Shown here: positions 1 through 9,618 of the stretch, in pieces
How the letters are laid out: each line of letters opens with the position of its first letter
Position numbering within the stretch: the first letter of the stretch is position 1
Assembly: GCF_019175365.1 (NCBI RefSeq)
Contig: NZ_CP059572.1
Coordinates: forward strand, 8,246,001 to 8,310,000
Reading direction: 5' to 3'
Length of the DNA: 64,000 nucleotides
DNA from: Actinomadura graeca
GTDB taxonomy: Bacteria > Actinomycetota > Actinomycetes > Streptosporangiales > Streptosporangiaceae
Program-made: the position numbers and the translations under genes
Notes under the pieces: model-generated
The model's input: only the letters and a program-made list of their open reading frames with translations
Database searches by the model: none
Told to the model about the DNA's origin: nothing

Positions 1-2
1 GC

Positions 3-110
3 CAACGCCGCCGCACACCCATCGACCTCGACGGCCTCACCCTCATCGCGCTCAACCCCAGCGAACCAGAGCCAGCAGCCGACCATCCCAGAGGAGATCC
101 CCCGGCTTGA
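3..110 (+). pseudogene. 3' end of an unrecognised gene (cut by window edge)
   Basis: The third forward frame is open from the window edge to a TGA at 108-110 and reads QRRRTPIDLDGLTLIALNPS followed by a Glu/Pro-rich tail. The composition looks like a real C-terminus, but there is too little to name a family. The rest of the gene lies outside the window, so it may be intact rather than broken. Confidence 0.3.
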
Positions 111-798
111 CCAAAAGCTTCATTGACCGGGCGGTCCGCAGTGAACACCCGCAAACCCAAACCACTGATCGTCTCCCGCCCCGGCGACGCAGCGAACCCC
201 ACGGTCTGCGCCGACCCGACCCGCAGAGACCACGACAATCCGCTTGTCCAGACCACCTAGACTCACCCGAAATCGCCCACGACAAGCACACCGAACTACA
301 GGTAGCCGCCGGGCCGAGCCCGTCGCCCATGTGGCACGCCCTGATCGAGCAGCGTGACGATCAAGCACGCCCCGCACTCAGAGCGTGAACCGGGCTCCTG
401 CCCGTGCACTCAGCTCGTACTGGTCGGCCTGCGGCTTAGACTCTGACAACTGCCGGTGAGGCCCTCGCGGAACCTGGGGGCCACGTCGCGAGCTGGCAGC
501 GGGCTCTGCTCGCCGAGATCGGCGACGATTTGGCGAGCTGCCACGCGTCCGGACACGTTCAGCCGCAGTGACCTCAACGTCCCTACCCCGTCGTTGCTGT
601 AGGGGTCGGTTTCCACGCAGACCATGCAGCGGACGCGACGCGATGCGGCAGGTGCAGCAGGATCATTGACGCCTCACCGGTCGAGAGAGTCCGTGGCAGG
701 CCAGGGCGGCAGGTCGGCGGACAACCAGGCGATCCACCCGGCGGCTCGGCGGGCGGAGTGCAGACTGGCTGATGTCAGCCCCGTGATCCTCCTGGACC
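111..798. other. Stretch with no convincing gene
   Basis: Short frames occur on both strands. The best-looking is a minus-strand frame around 410-625 with protein-like composition, but it has no recognisable domain and no clear ribosome binding site. I see no RNA gene. It borders the decayed end of the CRISPR array, so part of it may be eroded old array. Confidence 0.4.
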
Positions 799-2604
799 GG
801 ACCACTCCCGCTCCCGTTCCCGCCGGGAGAATGTCATGGCGTTTGTCATGACGACCGTTAGCTACGGAGCACCTCCGCTCGCGCGGCGAAAGAACCCGCG
901 CACCACCACATCCGAGAAGTGGGGGACATTGCGACCACCCCACGCTCGAGCGGGGAAGACCAGCAGCGCTGGCGCAGACCCTAAACGAGATCGGACTTCC
1001 CGCCCGCGCGGGGAGAACCGCGACGACACCGCCACCGCCAGCACGGTGACCGGGCCACCCTCCGTTCGCGCGGTAAGAACGCGCAGGCTGCGGACGTGAC
1101 GCACGGGTGTCCCGGACCACCCCCGGTTCGCGCGGGGAAAACTACCGCTCACACTTCGCCTTGTTCCGCCCGATCGGACCACCCCCGGTTCGCGCGGGGG
1201 AACAAGACGAAGGGTGACATCGGCGACGTTCGCTGCGGGCCCCCCGCTCGCACGGGGAGAACGTCTCCGTCCCGCTCGTCGCGGCGCAGCCATTCGGACC
1301 ACCCCCCTCGCGCGAGGAGAACGGGACCTTGGCCTTGCGGTGTCCGCGCTCAACCGGACCACCGCCGCTCGCGCGGAGAGAACACCACCGGCTGGTCGTC
1401 CTCTGGGCCGGCGAGCGGACCACCGCCGCTCGCGCGGGGAGAACACCACCGGCTGGTCGTCCTCTGGGCCGACGAGCGGACCACCCCCGCTCGCGCGGGG
1501 AGAACTACATGAAGCCGCGCGACGCCACCGTCTCGCGCGGACCACCCCCGCTCGCGCGGGGAGAACTGCCCGAGGATGTCAGGCATCCACGCGCGACATC
1601 GGACCACCCCCGCTCGCGCGGGGAGAACTGCGCAGCCGTTTGGAACCGCGGGGTACGCGGCGGACCACTCCCGCTCGCGCGGGGAGAACGACGCCGTCCG
1701 CGGCCTCCTCGCCCAACAAGACGGACCACCCCCGCTCGCGCGGGGAGACCAGATCGAGCACTACCTAGGCGCCACCCTGCCCGGACCACCCCCGCTCGCG
1801 CGGGGAGAACGCCAGAACCGCTCTGACCTGCGATTCATGCGCCGGACCACCCCCGCTCGCGCGGGGAGAACTCACCGGAATAGTTCCAGGTGCCGCCGAT
1901 GCCCGGACCACCCCCGCTCGCGCGGGGAGAACCCGCCGGAGCCGGTGAACAGCAGGTGCACGTCCGGACCACCCCCGCTCGCGCGGGGAGAACGATGAAC
2001 TCGGTGTGCGACTCGTCCGACCAGACGGACCACCCCCGCTCGCGCGGGGAGAACTCCGCGAAGGATCGCGGCGACGGCACGCACCGCGGACCACCCCCGC
2101 TCGCGCGGGGAGAACGTCGCCCGGGCCTGGGCAAGCTCCGCCTGCATCGGACCACCCCCGCTCGCGCGGGGAGAACGCCTCCGTCCCGTCGAGGGCGGCC
2201 GCCAGTTCCGGACCACCCCCGCTCGCGCGGGGAGAACGTAGGGCCGCACCGTCCCCGCGCGCACGGCGGCGGACCACCCCCGCTCGCGCGGGGAGAACCC
2301 CATCTGGCTCGGCGGCATGATCACCCGCGACGGACCACCCCCGCTCGCGCGGGGAGAACCTGATGCCGAGCGCCGCCGCCACGTCCTGCCACGGACCACC
2401 CCCGCTCGCGCGGGGAGAACCCTGCGCTGGAAACGCCGCGACGCGCGCCGCAACGGACCACCCCCGCTCGCGCGGGGAGAACCCGCGCAGCCGCCCCAGG
2501 GCCCGCCTCCCGCGCGGACCACCCCCGCTCGCGCGGGGAGAACTCCCCGGCCGGGAGCTGCATCCGCGCCTGGACCGGACCACCCCCGCTCGCGCGGGGA
2601 GAAC
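799..2604 (-). CRISPR. CRISPR array 1, type I-E-like repeat, about 30 units, decayed at its left end
   Basis: The repeat is 28 nt at a 61-62 nt period (32-34 nt spacers). On the minus strand it begins GTTCTCCCCGCGCGAG and ends GGGGTGGTCC, with the short GC palindrome of actinomycete type I-E repeats. Right of about 1420 nearly all copies are identical; the last is 2577-2604. Going left, substitutions and indels accumulate (copies near 1316, 1255, 1185, 1127, 1058, 1000, 943, 867), and the outermost recognisable copy is 799-832. Degeneracy marks the trailer, so the leader is at the right and transcription runs on the minus strand. Two neighbouring spacers (1384-1414 and 1443-1476) are almost identical, differing by one base, as expected from duplication of a repeat-spacer unit. 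No cas gene lies in this window. The repeat type is recognised from family knowledge; interference type is inferred. Confidence 0.97.
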
Positions 2605-2680
2605 ACTTCGTGACCTGGGGTTATGTAGGGTCGTTACTGTTTTGAGATGAGCGGTTCCAGGGCTGGCTGCTGTCGCGCAT
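2605..2680 (-). promoter_or_regulatory. CRISPR array 1 leader
   Basis: Immediately after the last perfect repeat lies a relatively AT-rich block, containing GGGTTATGTAGGGTCG and TTACTGTTTTGAGATGAG, in an otherwise very GC-rich region. The same block follows the last repeat of array 2 at 32815. Its position at the conserved end of both arrays marks it as the leader, expected to hold the minus-strand promoter and the spacer-integration signals. Confidence 0.8.
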
Positions 2681-2958
2681 GGGTGAGCCTACGTGGGTCG
2701 CGCTGGTTATGCCGGTGGCGTGTGGTGAGTGGCTGGACGCGGTGGCTAGACGGATTGGAGTTCAGCTCATGGTGGCAGAAGGCGTGGCGCGGGCCTGGCC
2801 CGGGCTACCTGGAGAGCGAAGCGGGCCGGGACTGGTCGCACAGCACCGGACGAGCGATGGCCTCCAACCTGGTGGCTGCGGCCGTGGCGGCCGCGAATCT
2901 GGTCCCCGCTCCGCCGTCCTGACCCTGCGACCTCGTCGCCGGAGGGCCGACGGCGCGG
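2605..2958. repeat. Copy A of a ~350-bp duplicated flank (leader plus downstream)
   Basis: This segment is closely repeated at 32815-33168. The match covers the leader and then about 280 bp more, with scattered substitutions and a small patch of divergence (about 2720-2745 versus 32930-32955). Similarity stops at a shared GGGCCGACGGCGCGGG. Neither copy keeps a long conserved reading frame: a frame ending in an Ala-rich tail is open in copy A but has a stop in copy B. The duplication means the arrays were copied together with their leader region, or share an older common locus. Confidence 0.85.
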
Positions 2959-3068
2959 GGTCGGGATCGTGAACCGGCCTTCCTGCGCTTGTTAACCCTC
3001 TCGATGGCCTTGACGAACTCGTTCACTGGCATGGCCGAGCGCTCGGAGGCCTCCAGTTGCCGGGCCAT
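2805..3068 (-). pseudogene. Possible gene fragment, unrecognised
   Basis: The minus strand starts MARQLEASERSAMPVNEFVK and continues IERVNKRRKAG, which looks like genuine coding sequence, then runs into low-complexity Arg/Ala sequence that overlaps the duplicated CRISPR flank. It is probably a truncated gene whose 3' part was replaced. The rest of 2959-3391 shows no convincing gene. Confidence 0.3.
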
Positions 3069-3391
3069 GTCGTGGAGGTGCTTCTTCGGGGCGTTGGTAT
3101 CCGCGTCCCCGTGATCTCGTGGAGGTGGTGAGGCCGCATGCCGCCTGCGCGTTGGTCGGTCCTTGTCGCCCTTCAGTTTCGGCTCTCAGCGGTCGCCGAT
3201 TTTGCCATGGGTGTGCTTGAGCGCCCGAAACGGCGACCGCTGGGACCGTTCCCTTGCTCACACTCCCGGCCGCCGCGTCGTGTGCCTTGGAGGAGGTGCG
3301 CTGAGTCATGGAGTCCGAATCCTTGTTCGGGTTAGGGGGCCGACGTGGTGGACCGGCAGGGTGAGGCTGGCGAGGATGGCGCCGTTTTCGG

Positions 3392-5755
3392 TCAGGCGGG
3401 TGGCCGGTAGGTGGCGGCGAGGTGGTCGTGGAGTTCGGCGTGGCGGAATTGGTAGATGGGTCCGACCGCGCGCAGGAGTCCGAGGCGGTGGCAGTCGTCC
3501 AGGAACGGCATCAGTCGGCGCGGCAGGTGGTGGGCGCGGGCCAGTCGGCGGGCGGCGATCAGATACGCCAGCCAGGCCCTGTGGTCACCAAGGGCGAGCC
3601 CGGATATGAGTCCGACCACGAGTCCGGCTGTGAGTCCGACCGCGAGCCCGACTGCGAGCGTGAAGACGAGCCCGACTGCGAGCAGGCCGGCGAGCCCGCC
3701 CGTGAGGCTGCTATTGCTCATGCGGAACAGGTTGAGGGTCCGGTCGGCCCGCCAGTTATCCATCGGAGTCTGGGCGTTGAGTGCCTGCGCCGGTGTCTCT
3801 GCCCATTCCGTGACCCCGAACGTGGGTCCGAATGTGAGTCCGATCGTGAGCCCGAACGGAAGCCCGATCCTGAGCGCGAATGTGATGCCGAACAGGAGCA
3901 CGAAGCCGAGCCCGAGCGCGAGGCCGCCCAGGAGCCCTAATGCGAGCCCGACCGTCAAGTTACGTCCGATGTGGGGGATGAGTTCGGTGGCTCGTTGACG
4001 AAGGCGCAGATCGGCATAGCCCGGTGGCTCTTGCGCCCAATCTCTGGCAGTGAGCCAGACCACCGGCCCGCCTGCGATTCCGATCATGGCGCCGACTACG
4101 AGGCCGACTACGAGGCCGATTGCGAGGCCGACCACGAGCCCGCCTGTGAGGGCCTCCGTATCCGTGAGCCCGAACACAAGGCCTCCCAGCAAGCCGCCCA
4201 GGAGCCCGGTCACGAGTCCCCCCGCGGCGGCGAGGAGGACGAGGGTGAGCCTGGTGGCGGGGGTGATGGCCTGGGTGGTGGCGGCCAGGCGCCACCAGGC
4301 CAGGTCGCGGGTACCGCTTCCGTGTCCGGTTGGTGCGGGCTGGTGGGTGAGGTGGTGGGCCAGGTAGCCCAGCCAGCGGCGGACCTGGACGGGGTCGTGC
4401 CCGCGGCGGGGGCGGAAGGGCCCGGCGGGGTTGCTGCTGGGCGGGCGGGTGGTGATGAGAGCGGGGATGAGCCGTTCGAACAGGCGGGCCCGGAGGTCGG
4501 CCGCGGTGGGGAAGCAGGCCGGATCGGTGAGCGGGGCGGGGTCGGTGCCGGGGGTGAGGTAGACGGTGCGCAGCAGCCACAGGCCCAGGGGGGTTGCCGC
4601 GACGTCGGCCAGTGCCGCCGCCGGGTGGCCGGGCGAGCGTTGGCCGGGTGGCGGGGTGTGGCGCAGGGTGGTCAGGGTGTACCGCCAGTGCGGGCCGGGC
4701 TCGGGGGGAAGGCAGGTTGCCAGGTAGTCGGCTGCGGCTGCGGGGTCCAGAGGGTGGGGTTCGAGTACGGCCGCGGATGTGATCACGTCTCCGGCCTGGG
4801 CGACCGCGTCGGTGTATTCGCCGGTGCGGCTGGTGAGGATGAGCTGGTCGTCGCCGCCCAGCGACCGGTTCAGCGCGCCGATGACGGCCTTGTGCGCGGG
4901 TGCAGGGAGTTCGTCCAGGCCGTCCAGGACGGGCAGCAGGTGCCCGCGTGTGGTCAGCGCGCGCACCACCGGCTCGCCGAGTCCGGGAGCGCGCAGGACG
5001 GGGTAGCCGCTGAGGAGCTGGTCGGTGAGCCAGTCGTGCAGCCGGGGGAAGCGTCCGGTGTCCCATCCGGCGATCGGGAGCAGCACTGGAACCGGTTCGC
5101 CGGGGTGCTGGGGGCGGGTGGCCAGCAGGTGCAGCAGCAGCTGCACCGCCAGGGTGGTCTTGCCCATCCCGGGACCGCCCAGGATCACCAGGCGGCGGCG
5201 CCGGGTGCGGCGGAAGCGGGTGGTGAGCGCGGCGATGTCGGCGCTGGAGGCTGTCCACCACATGCCGCCCCCGCTCGCATCAGCGTCGATGTGCCCGGGA
5301 TGGTCCATGATCGCGGGCGTGTGCTCGCCGGGCGTGGGGGTGCGCCAGCGCACCGGGATGGGATCGGGGTCATCCAGCGACCGCAGCCGCGCCTCGTCCT
5401 TCCATTGCTCGGCCACCAGCCCGGCCAGTAATTCCTTGGCGCGCGTCAGCGCATCGGGTGCAGGGACGGCCTGTGCGGCCAGGTTGTGGGAGTGGCGGCG
5501 GGCCCACCACCAGACCGAGATCAGCGAGGCCGCGGCGGTGATCAGGAGTCCTCCGGTGAGCTGGGCGCGGTTCGCCGCGATCTGCAAACCGTCCTTGCCG
5601 GTCAGGGGGACGAGGGTCCATATGCTCAGGATGAGCGTTCCGGCCACTGCCGCCAGGAACGCCAGCCACGGCCACCAGGCCCTGCCGCTACGCATGCCCG
5701 CCATCCTGGGGCCGCCGCGATGCATCGTGGCGGCAGAGTCCACAAACGGCCTCAT
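3392..5755 (-). CDS. Membrane-anchored NACHT-type STAND NTPase
   Basis: This is a 787-residue protein. Two N-terminal hydrophobic segments lie at about residues 29-48 and 66-84. A NACHT-type P-loop domain follows, with Walker A GGPGMGKT (about 193-200) and Walker [13 protein letters not shown] (about 273-284). The C-terminal third (about 500-690) is an unusual run of Gly-Leu-rich membrane-like repeats (GLLGGL, GLVVGL, GLALGL types), then a short soluble tail. STAND NTPases act as ligand-triggered switches, often in phage or invader sensing; the effector here may be the membrane region itself. The start is uncertain: internal ATGs at 5704 and 5695 follow better Shine-Dalgarno-like sequence (CCCAGG, AGGATGGCGG) and would keep the first TM. 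The gene stands alone, next to the CRISPR leader. The NACHT call is from motifs; the pore or membrane role is inference. Confidence 0.85.
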   Translation of the reverse strand: MRPFVDSAATMHRGGPRMAGMRSGRAWWPWLAFLAAVAGTLILSIWTLVPLTGKDGLQIAANRAQLTGGLLITAAASLISVWWWARRHSHNLAAQAVPAPDALTRAKELLAGLVAEQWKDEARLRSLDDPDPIPVRWRTPTPGEHTPAIMDHPGHIDADASGGGMWWTASSADIAALTTRFRRTRRRRLVILGGPGMGKTTLAVQLLLHLLATRPQHPGEPVPVLLPIAGWDTGRFPRLHDWLTDQLLSGYPVLRAPGLGEPVVRALTTRGHLLPVLDGLDELPAPAHKAVIGALNRSLGGDDQLILTSRTGEYTDAVAQAGDVITSAAVLEPHPLDPAAAADYLATCLPPEPGPHWRYTLTTLRHTPPPGQRSPGHPAAALADVAATPLGLWLLRTVYLTPGTDPAPLTDPACFPTAADLRARLFERLIPALITTRPPSSNPAGPFRPRRGHDPVQVRRWLGYLAHHLTHQPAPTGHGSGTRDLAWWRLAATTQAITPATRLTLVLLAAAGGLVTGLLGGLLGGLVFGLTDTEALTGGLVVGLAIGLVVGLVVGAMIGIAGGPVVWLTARDWAQEPPGYADLRLRQRATELIPHIGRNLTVGLALGLLGGLALGLGFVLLFGITFALRIGLPFGLTIGLTFGPTFGVTEWAETPAQALNAQTPMDNWRADRTLNLFRMSNSSLTGGLAGLLAVGLVFTLAVGLAVGLTAGLVVGLISGLALGDHRAWLAYLIAARRLARAHHLPRRLMPFLDDCHRLGLLRAVGPIYQFRHAELHDHLAATYRPPA

Positions 5756-6339
5756 CCGGGTACCGGCGCTCCTCCCTGGCGTGGCCCGGCCCGCGGTCCG
5801 CCTCGTCCGCGCCGGTCGTCGGGCACCATGTCAGTGGCTGTCTGCTGTCAGTTCGGCGGTTTCGTCGCGCCCTGTCCTCTGAGTGGCTGACCTCGGGATC
5901 GGGTGGGCACGACTGATCCTAGAGTCGTGCACTGCGGCACCAGCGTGCCCGTTACGGCTTTCGTGTTGGTTCGTCTGGTGATCGCGGTGCTGCTCAGCGA
6001 GGTGCGCAGTAACGCAAGGTGTGATGAGTGGCTCGGTCGAGCGTCCAACCAAAGGGCGGAAGCGGGTACCTGGCGTGGAGGTCTGGCTTACCGTCATACG
6101 GGCGGAGATCCGATGCATGATGTTGGACTCCCCGCCGCAGCGGGCCGAGGTTGGATCCGAACCGCCGCCGCGAGCAATCCACCCCGTGCGGATGGGGAGA
6201 TGTCCTGCCAGTGGACATCGGCGTCGGGTTGTAGGTGGGTGTGCAGTAGGCGCTGGATGGTGAGGCCGACCTGGGGTTCCTCTGCGGGGTGCCGATTCGT
6301 CCGGGTCCTGTGAACTGGCCTGTTGTCAGATGCTGAGAA
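5756..6339. other. 584-bp gap without a convincing gene
   Basis: Several short frames exist on both strands (for example minus 5848-6048 and 5994-6386). None shows a domain, consistent codon pattern or ribosome binding site. It may hold the promoter of the NACHT gene and eroded sequence. Confidence 0.4.
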
Positions 6340-6786
6340 TCAGCCGCCTTCCGTCCAGTGCTTCTGCAACCTGGCGATAGCCTCATCTCTGCTCATCCGC
6401 GCTACCTCGGGCTCGCTGAGCCCCACCTTCGAGATCAACAGGTAGATCAGATCGGCAGGCAAAGCGTCCTTGGGCAAGCCAAATCCTCCGCGGTCAGGTG
6501 GGACACCGTCTCGAACGCACGCCCAGAAGGTCGCTTCATTTACGTCCAATTGGTCGCGGAGGATGTGGCTCCACAGGGCACGGCCGTAGTCGCTCCGATC
6601 GACCGGATGGGAGATCCGGGTCCTCAGGACTCGACCGTCGGGCAGGTCTAGCTCGTAGGTGACATGGTGGGTTCCAGTCTTTCCACGGGCGTTCCTGACC
6701 TCCCGCCAGCCTTCTGCCCGGCAGAAGCGATCATGATCCTCCCGCGTGGCCTGGGGCCATGTCACGCGTGCTGCCCCACCAGCCAC
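6340..6786 (-). CDS. HicA-like toxin (cytotoxic translational repressor type)
   Basis: The product has 148 residues. The N-terminal half has a compact HicA-like pattern: a helix with CRAEGWREVRNARGKTGTHH, then a strand region with Asp-Gly, then ISHP and an RALWSHILRDQL helix. This resembles the double-stranded-RNA-binding-like fold of HicA mRNA interferases, in which the His in the GTHH-like motif is catalytic. The C-terminal 50 residues are helical and not part of the minimal HicA. The start codon lies 25 bp inside the upstream gene, so the two are translationally coupled as a toxin-antitoxin pair. The HicA relationship is by eye and distant; annotation as a generic toxin of a type II module would also fit. 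Confidence 0.6.
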   Translation of the reverse strand: MAGGAARVTWPQATREDHDRFCRAEGWREVRNARGKTGTHHVTYELDLPDGRVLRTRISHPVDRSDYGRALWSHILRDQLDVNEATFWACVRDGVPPDRGGFGLPKDALPADLIYLLISKVGLSEPEVARMSRDEAIARLQKHWTEGG

Positions 6787-7178
6787 TCTCGCAACTGATC
6801 GTCATCAGAGAGACTGATCAGCTGCACGACCCCCCAGTTCTCGCGATGATTCGGCGCATTGAGCAGGTGATCCTGCCAGTCGTCGGCATATTCACGCAGG
6901 GCATCGATCATCTCCGTGACGGCCTGGTCAAGGCTCGCGCCGTCCGCGGCTACGGGCAAACCTGGGAGGAAGATCGACCACCCGCCCGCTTCCGGCACCA
7001 CTTGCGCGCGAGACGGACTGACGGAGGCAAGGTAGTGACGCAGGCGATCGCTGTCTACGATCGCCGACGTAGCCGAATCGCGACGCACGGTCGCCGTCCG
7101 TCCGCTCTCTGCGGCATCCAGGAGTAGTTTGAGGTGCTTGCGCGCGTCGGTGTAGCTGTCGTAGTGAACAGCGGACAT
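6762..7178 (-). CDS. Antitoxin partner (Phd/HicB-like)
   Basis: The product has 138 residues. The N-terminal 50 residues (from MSAVHYDSYTDARKHLKLLL) look like a Phd/YefM-type DNA-binding antitoxin module. The following segment (GGWSIFLPGLPVAADGASLD with AVTEMIDALREYADDW) resembles the HicB partial RNase-H-like fold. Such proteins neutralise the toxin and autoregulate the operon through promoter binding. It precedes and overlaps the toxin gene by 25 bp. A possible ribosome binding site (GGAGGTG, about 7186-7192) lies just upstream of the ATG. The antitoxin role is inferred from order, size and overlap. Confidence 0.65.
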   Translation of the reverse strand: MSAVHYDSYTDARKHLKLLLDAAESGRTATVRRDSATSAIVDSDRLRHYLASVSPSRAQVVPEAGGWSIFLPGLPVAADGASLDQAVTEMIDALREYADDWQDHLLNAPNHRENWGVVQLISLSDDDQLREWLVGQHA

Positions 7179-7218
7179 CGCGGCACCTCCACATCATCCA
7201 TCGTGGTCGACGCCCAGC

Positions 7219-7830
7219 ATGTCACGCGCAACTAGGTACGTCAAGTACGCGAAGTACCTGTACGGCGGCAGCCCTGTCAACCCGATCCTGGGCGCGCAGA
7301 TCCTCGGCCGCCTGGGCGAGCCCAACCGCTTCACCTCGCTGGCGGGCGTCCGAGTCTTCAGCGGGCTGGTCCCGCGCCTGGATTCCTCCGGCCTCAACCA
7401 GCATCACGGCGGCCTGACCAAGTCCGGTGACGCATGTCTGCGTGAGGCCCTGTTCCTGGCCGCTGAGCACGCCCGCCGCACCGACCCCAGCCTGGCCGCG
7501 AAATACCACCGGCCGATGGCCACCCAGGGCAAACACCACACCTCGGCGCTCTGCCACGTCGCCACCACACTACTCACCCGGATCGCCGCCTGCTGGCGCC
7601 GCGGCGAGCACTACACCTTGCGCGACGCCACCGGCCAGCCGGTCACCCGCGAACAAGCCCGCACCATCATCGCCGAGCGATACACCTTCTCAGCCGAGCT
7701 TCGCGCAGCCAGACGCACCACCCACCGCCACCAAACCACCAGCTCGAAAACGGGCCGACCAAACAAGGAGTCGCAACACCCTCCGCCGACCGGCCCGTCC
7801 ACCCACCACGCAAAGGCCCCGCCTGCTTGA
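7219..7830 (+). pseudogene. IS110-family transposase, C-terminal fragment
   Basis: The frame opens into SPVNPILGAQILGRLGEPNR, then FTSLAGVRVFSGLVP, GGLTKSGDACLREALFLAAE and ALCHVATTLLTRIAACWRRG. This is the conserved C-terminal Transposase_20 part of IS110/IS116/IS902 transposases. The N-terminal DEDD catalytic half is missing, so this is a remnant. It lies between the antitoxin promoter and an IS481 fragment. Confidence 0.85.
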
Positions 7831-7846
7831 CATCCATTAGGAACTC

Positions 7847-8134
7847 AACGGCTCGTGCTACCGCTCACGCCTGTGGCGCGACACCCTCACCGCGGCCGGG
7901 ATCACCCACAAGCGCACCCGCGCCTACCGGCCGCAAACCAACGGCAAGGTCGAACGCTACAACCGCACCCTGCCCGACGAATGGGCCTACCACCAGCCCT
8001 GCACCAGCGAGACCGAACGCCGCACAGCACTCCCGCACTGGCTCCACACCTACAATCACCACCGCGGCCACACCGCACTCGGCGGCCTCTCACCCGCCAG
8101 CCGCGTTCCCAACCTCACGGGACAGAACACCTAG
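7847..8134 (+). pseudogene. IS481-family transposase, C-terminal fragment
   Basis: A frame ending in TAG at 8132-8134 reads NGSCYRSRLWRDTLTAAGI, then AYRPQTNGKVERYNRTL and YNHHRGHTALGGLSPASR. This is the last part of an integrase-core (rve) transposase, including the catalytic Glu of NGKVER. The first two-thirds are absent. It directly follows the IS110 fragment, so this spot has collected successive insertions and deletions. Confidence 0.85.
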
Positions 8135-8143
8135 CGGGCGCCC

Positions 8144-9019
8144 TCACACTCCGACGGCCTCGTACGGGTCGCGTTCGGTACCGTCCCGCACCTGATAGAC
8201 ACCGGGTCCGATCTCTTGGGACCGGGCCGCGACCAGCGCCCGCAGTCCGGGCGGCCACCGGGTGTCCATGTCCCACATCACACCCGACAGCACCACCGCC
8301 AGGCCCGACTCCTGCAGCTCCAGATCGGCTAGATCGGCGCCCCTGGCATCGATGGTCTTCGCCGTCAATGAGAGATCGCGAGTGTGGCCGCGGGCGATGT
8401 CGCAGGTGTGGGCGACGTCGAGGTCGAGGTCGCTGGCGAGGACACGGGCGCGGTCGAGGTCGAGCGCGGGGGAGCGGTCGAAGTCGAGGACGATGTCGAG
8501 GTCGTGGGCGCGGGCGAGGGCTTGGGCGAGGCCTTGGGCGAGGTCGCGGTCGAGGTCGCGGTCGAGGTTGAGGTCGAGGACGCGGGTGAGGGCCTGAGCG
8601 CGGGTGAGGGCTTGGGCGAGGGCAATGGTGAGGGCGCGGGTAAGATCGCGGGCGCTGGCAAGGTCGCGAGCGGGGGCGCGGGTGCGGGCGCCGTCGAGGG
8701 CGCGGTCGAGGGCCAGAGTGCGGCCACGGGCCTGGCCGAGGTCATAGGCGAGAACACGCATCTGGATCACCTGCGCCGGCTTTGAGCGGGCAGCGGCCTG
8801 AGTGCCAGGGGGCAGGGTACCGGTCCCTGGCACGGCCTGGTTGTCTGCCCTTGGTACGGCCTGGTCGTCGTCTCGGGTGAGTTCGTCCATGAGCCCCGCC
8901 AGGGCGCGGTGGGGGTCGGCGTGCGCGCGTACGTGGTTCAGCAGGTCGGCGTCGCCGGCGGTCAGAGTGTCCATGGCCTTGTCGCCAGGGTCGGGCCGGT
9001 TCCACCAGGGCCATTTCAT
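8144..9019 (-). CDS. Asp/Leu/Ala heptad-repeat protein coupled to a sigma factor
   Basis: The product has 291 residues. Residues about 85-220 are a degenerate repeat of roughly seven residues (DLARDL, ALDRAL, DLDRDL) that gives a striking G-rich pattern on the plus strand at 8395-8760. After it come a short pentapeptide-like piece (ARGADLADLELQESGLA) and a conserved C-terminal motif TRWPPGLRALVAARSQEIGP followed by GVYQVRDG. A related motif ends the protein at 23778-24260. The start overlaps the sigma-factor stop by 4 bp (ATGA), so translation is coupled. Function unknown. Similar repeat proteins sit next to regulators in actinomycete conflict loci, which makes an effector or scaffold role plausible but unproven. 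Confidence 0.7.
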   Translation of the reverse strand: MKWPWWNRPDPGDKAMDTLTAGDADLLNHVRAHADPHRALAGLMDELTRDDDQAVPRADNQAVPGTGTLPPGTQAAARSKPAQVIQMRVLAYDLGQARGRTLALDRALDGARTRAPARDLASARDLTRALTIALAQALTRAQALTRVLDLNLDRDLDRDLAQGLAQALARAHDLDIVLDFDRSPALDLDRARVLASDLDLDVAHTCDIARGHTRDLSLTAKTIDARGADLADLELQESGLAVVLSGVMWDMDTRWPPGLRALVAARSQEIGPGVYQVRDGTERDPYEAVGV

Positions 9020-9618
9020 CGTTGGTTCCTCCCCTCACGGCGCACGGCGGGTGCGTGTTTTCGGAGTTGTTTTCGTGTCTTCTTGCGCAGGTCCCGGACC
9101 TTCTGCTGGCTGATGCCCAGTGCAGCGGCGATGTCAGCCGCGGGGATGTCGTCGAGGGCGAGGGCGATCACCTCGCGGCAGTCGGGGTCCAGCCGCCGCA
9201 GCAGGGCGAGCGCGTCGCGGGCCTGGTCGGTGAGTTCGGCGTGACCGGTGCCGGGCTGGGGGAGATCGATGTGGGGGCCGAGCGGAATCTCGATCCGGGT
9301 GCCCGGCCGGGCGCGGTACCGGCGGAGCGCCACTGTGCGAACCCAAGCCCGTTGGTTGGTGATCTCGTCCCATTCGCGGCGTCTCATGTTGTTCCAGACC
9401 TGCAGGAACGCCTGCTGCGCGGCGTCTTGTGCGTCGGGCAGGCCGGCGCCGAACCGCATCACGAAACGCACCACCGGGTGGTACTCGGCGTCGAAGAAGC
9501 CCACGAAGACCTGCCGCATCGCCGCCATCGTGGCCTCGGCCCGCACGGAATCGCCCGGGCCGGCTGGGACCGGCCGCTGGTACGAGGTGGGCTCGGGGCG
9601 GTCATCGCTACTCATCAT
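9016..9618 (-). CDS. ECF-like RNA polymerase sigma factor
   Basis: The product has about 200 residues. Region 2 is seen in YHPVVRFVMRFGAGLPDAQD and AAQQAFLQVWNN. Region 4 is seen in ALLRRLDPDCREVIALALDD followed by the helix-turn-helix IPAADIAAALGISQQKVRDL. The frame extends to 9660, but ATGATG at 9613-9618 overlaps the end of the small upstream gene (stop at 9608-9610) and fits a coupled restart, so I place the start there. The downstream repeat gene overlaps by 4 bp. No anti-sigma factor of a known type is present; one of the two coupled neighbours could play that part (inference). Confidence 0.85.
   Translation of the reverse strand: MMSSDDRPEPTSYQRPVPAGPGDSVRAEATMAAMRQVFVGFFDAEYHPVVRFVMRFGAGLPDAQDAAQQAFLQVWNNMRRREWDEITNQRAWVRTVALRRYRARPGTRIEIPLGPHIDLPQPGTGHAELTDQARDALALLRRLDPDCREVIALALDDIPAADIAAALGISQQKVRDLRKKTRKQLRKHAPAVRREGRNQR

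Noticed and set aside
862..2606. Many long frames on both strands rich in RERGWS, PPLARGE and SPRASGGGP repeats
   Set aside because: They are translations of the CRISPR repeat, whose unit (61 nt, not a multiple of 3) keeps frames open by composition only.
3971..5431. 486-residue plus-strand frame with Glu/Asp/Gly repeats
   Set aside because: It is the antisense of the Gly-Leu repeats and P-loop domain of the NACHT gene. The minus frame has the motifs.
8384..8785. Plus-strand frame of Val/Glu/Gly repeats (GEGLGE type)
   Set aside because: Shadow of the DL-repeat gene on the minus strand, which is coupled to a sigma factor.
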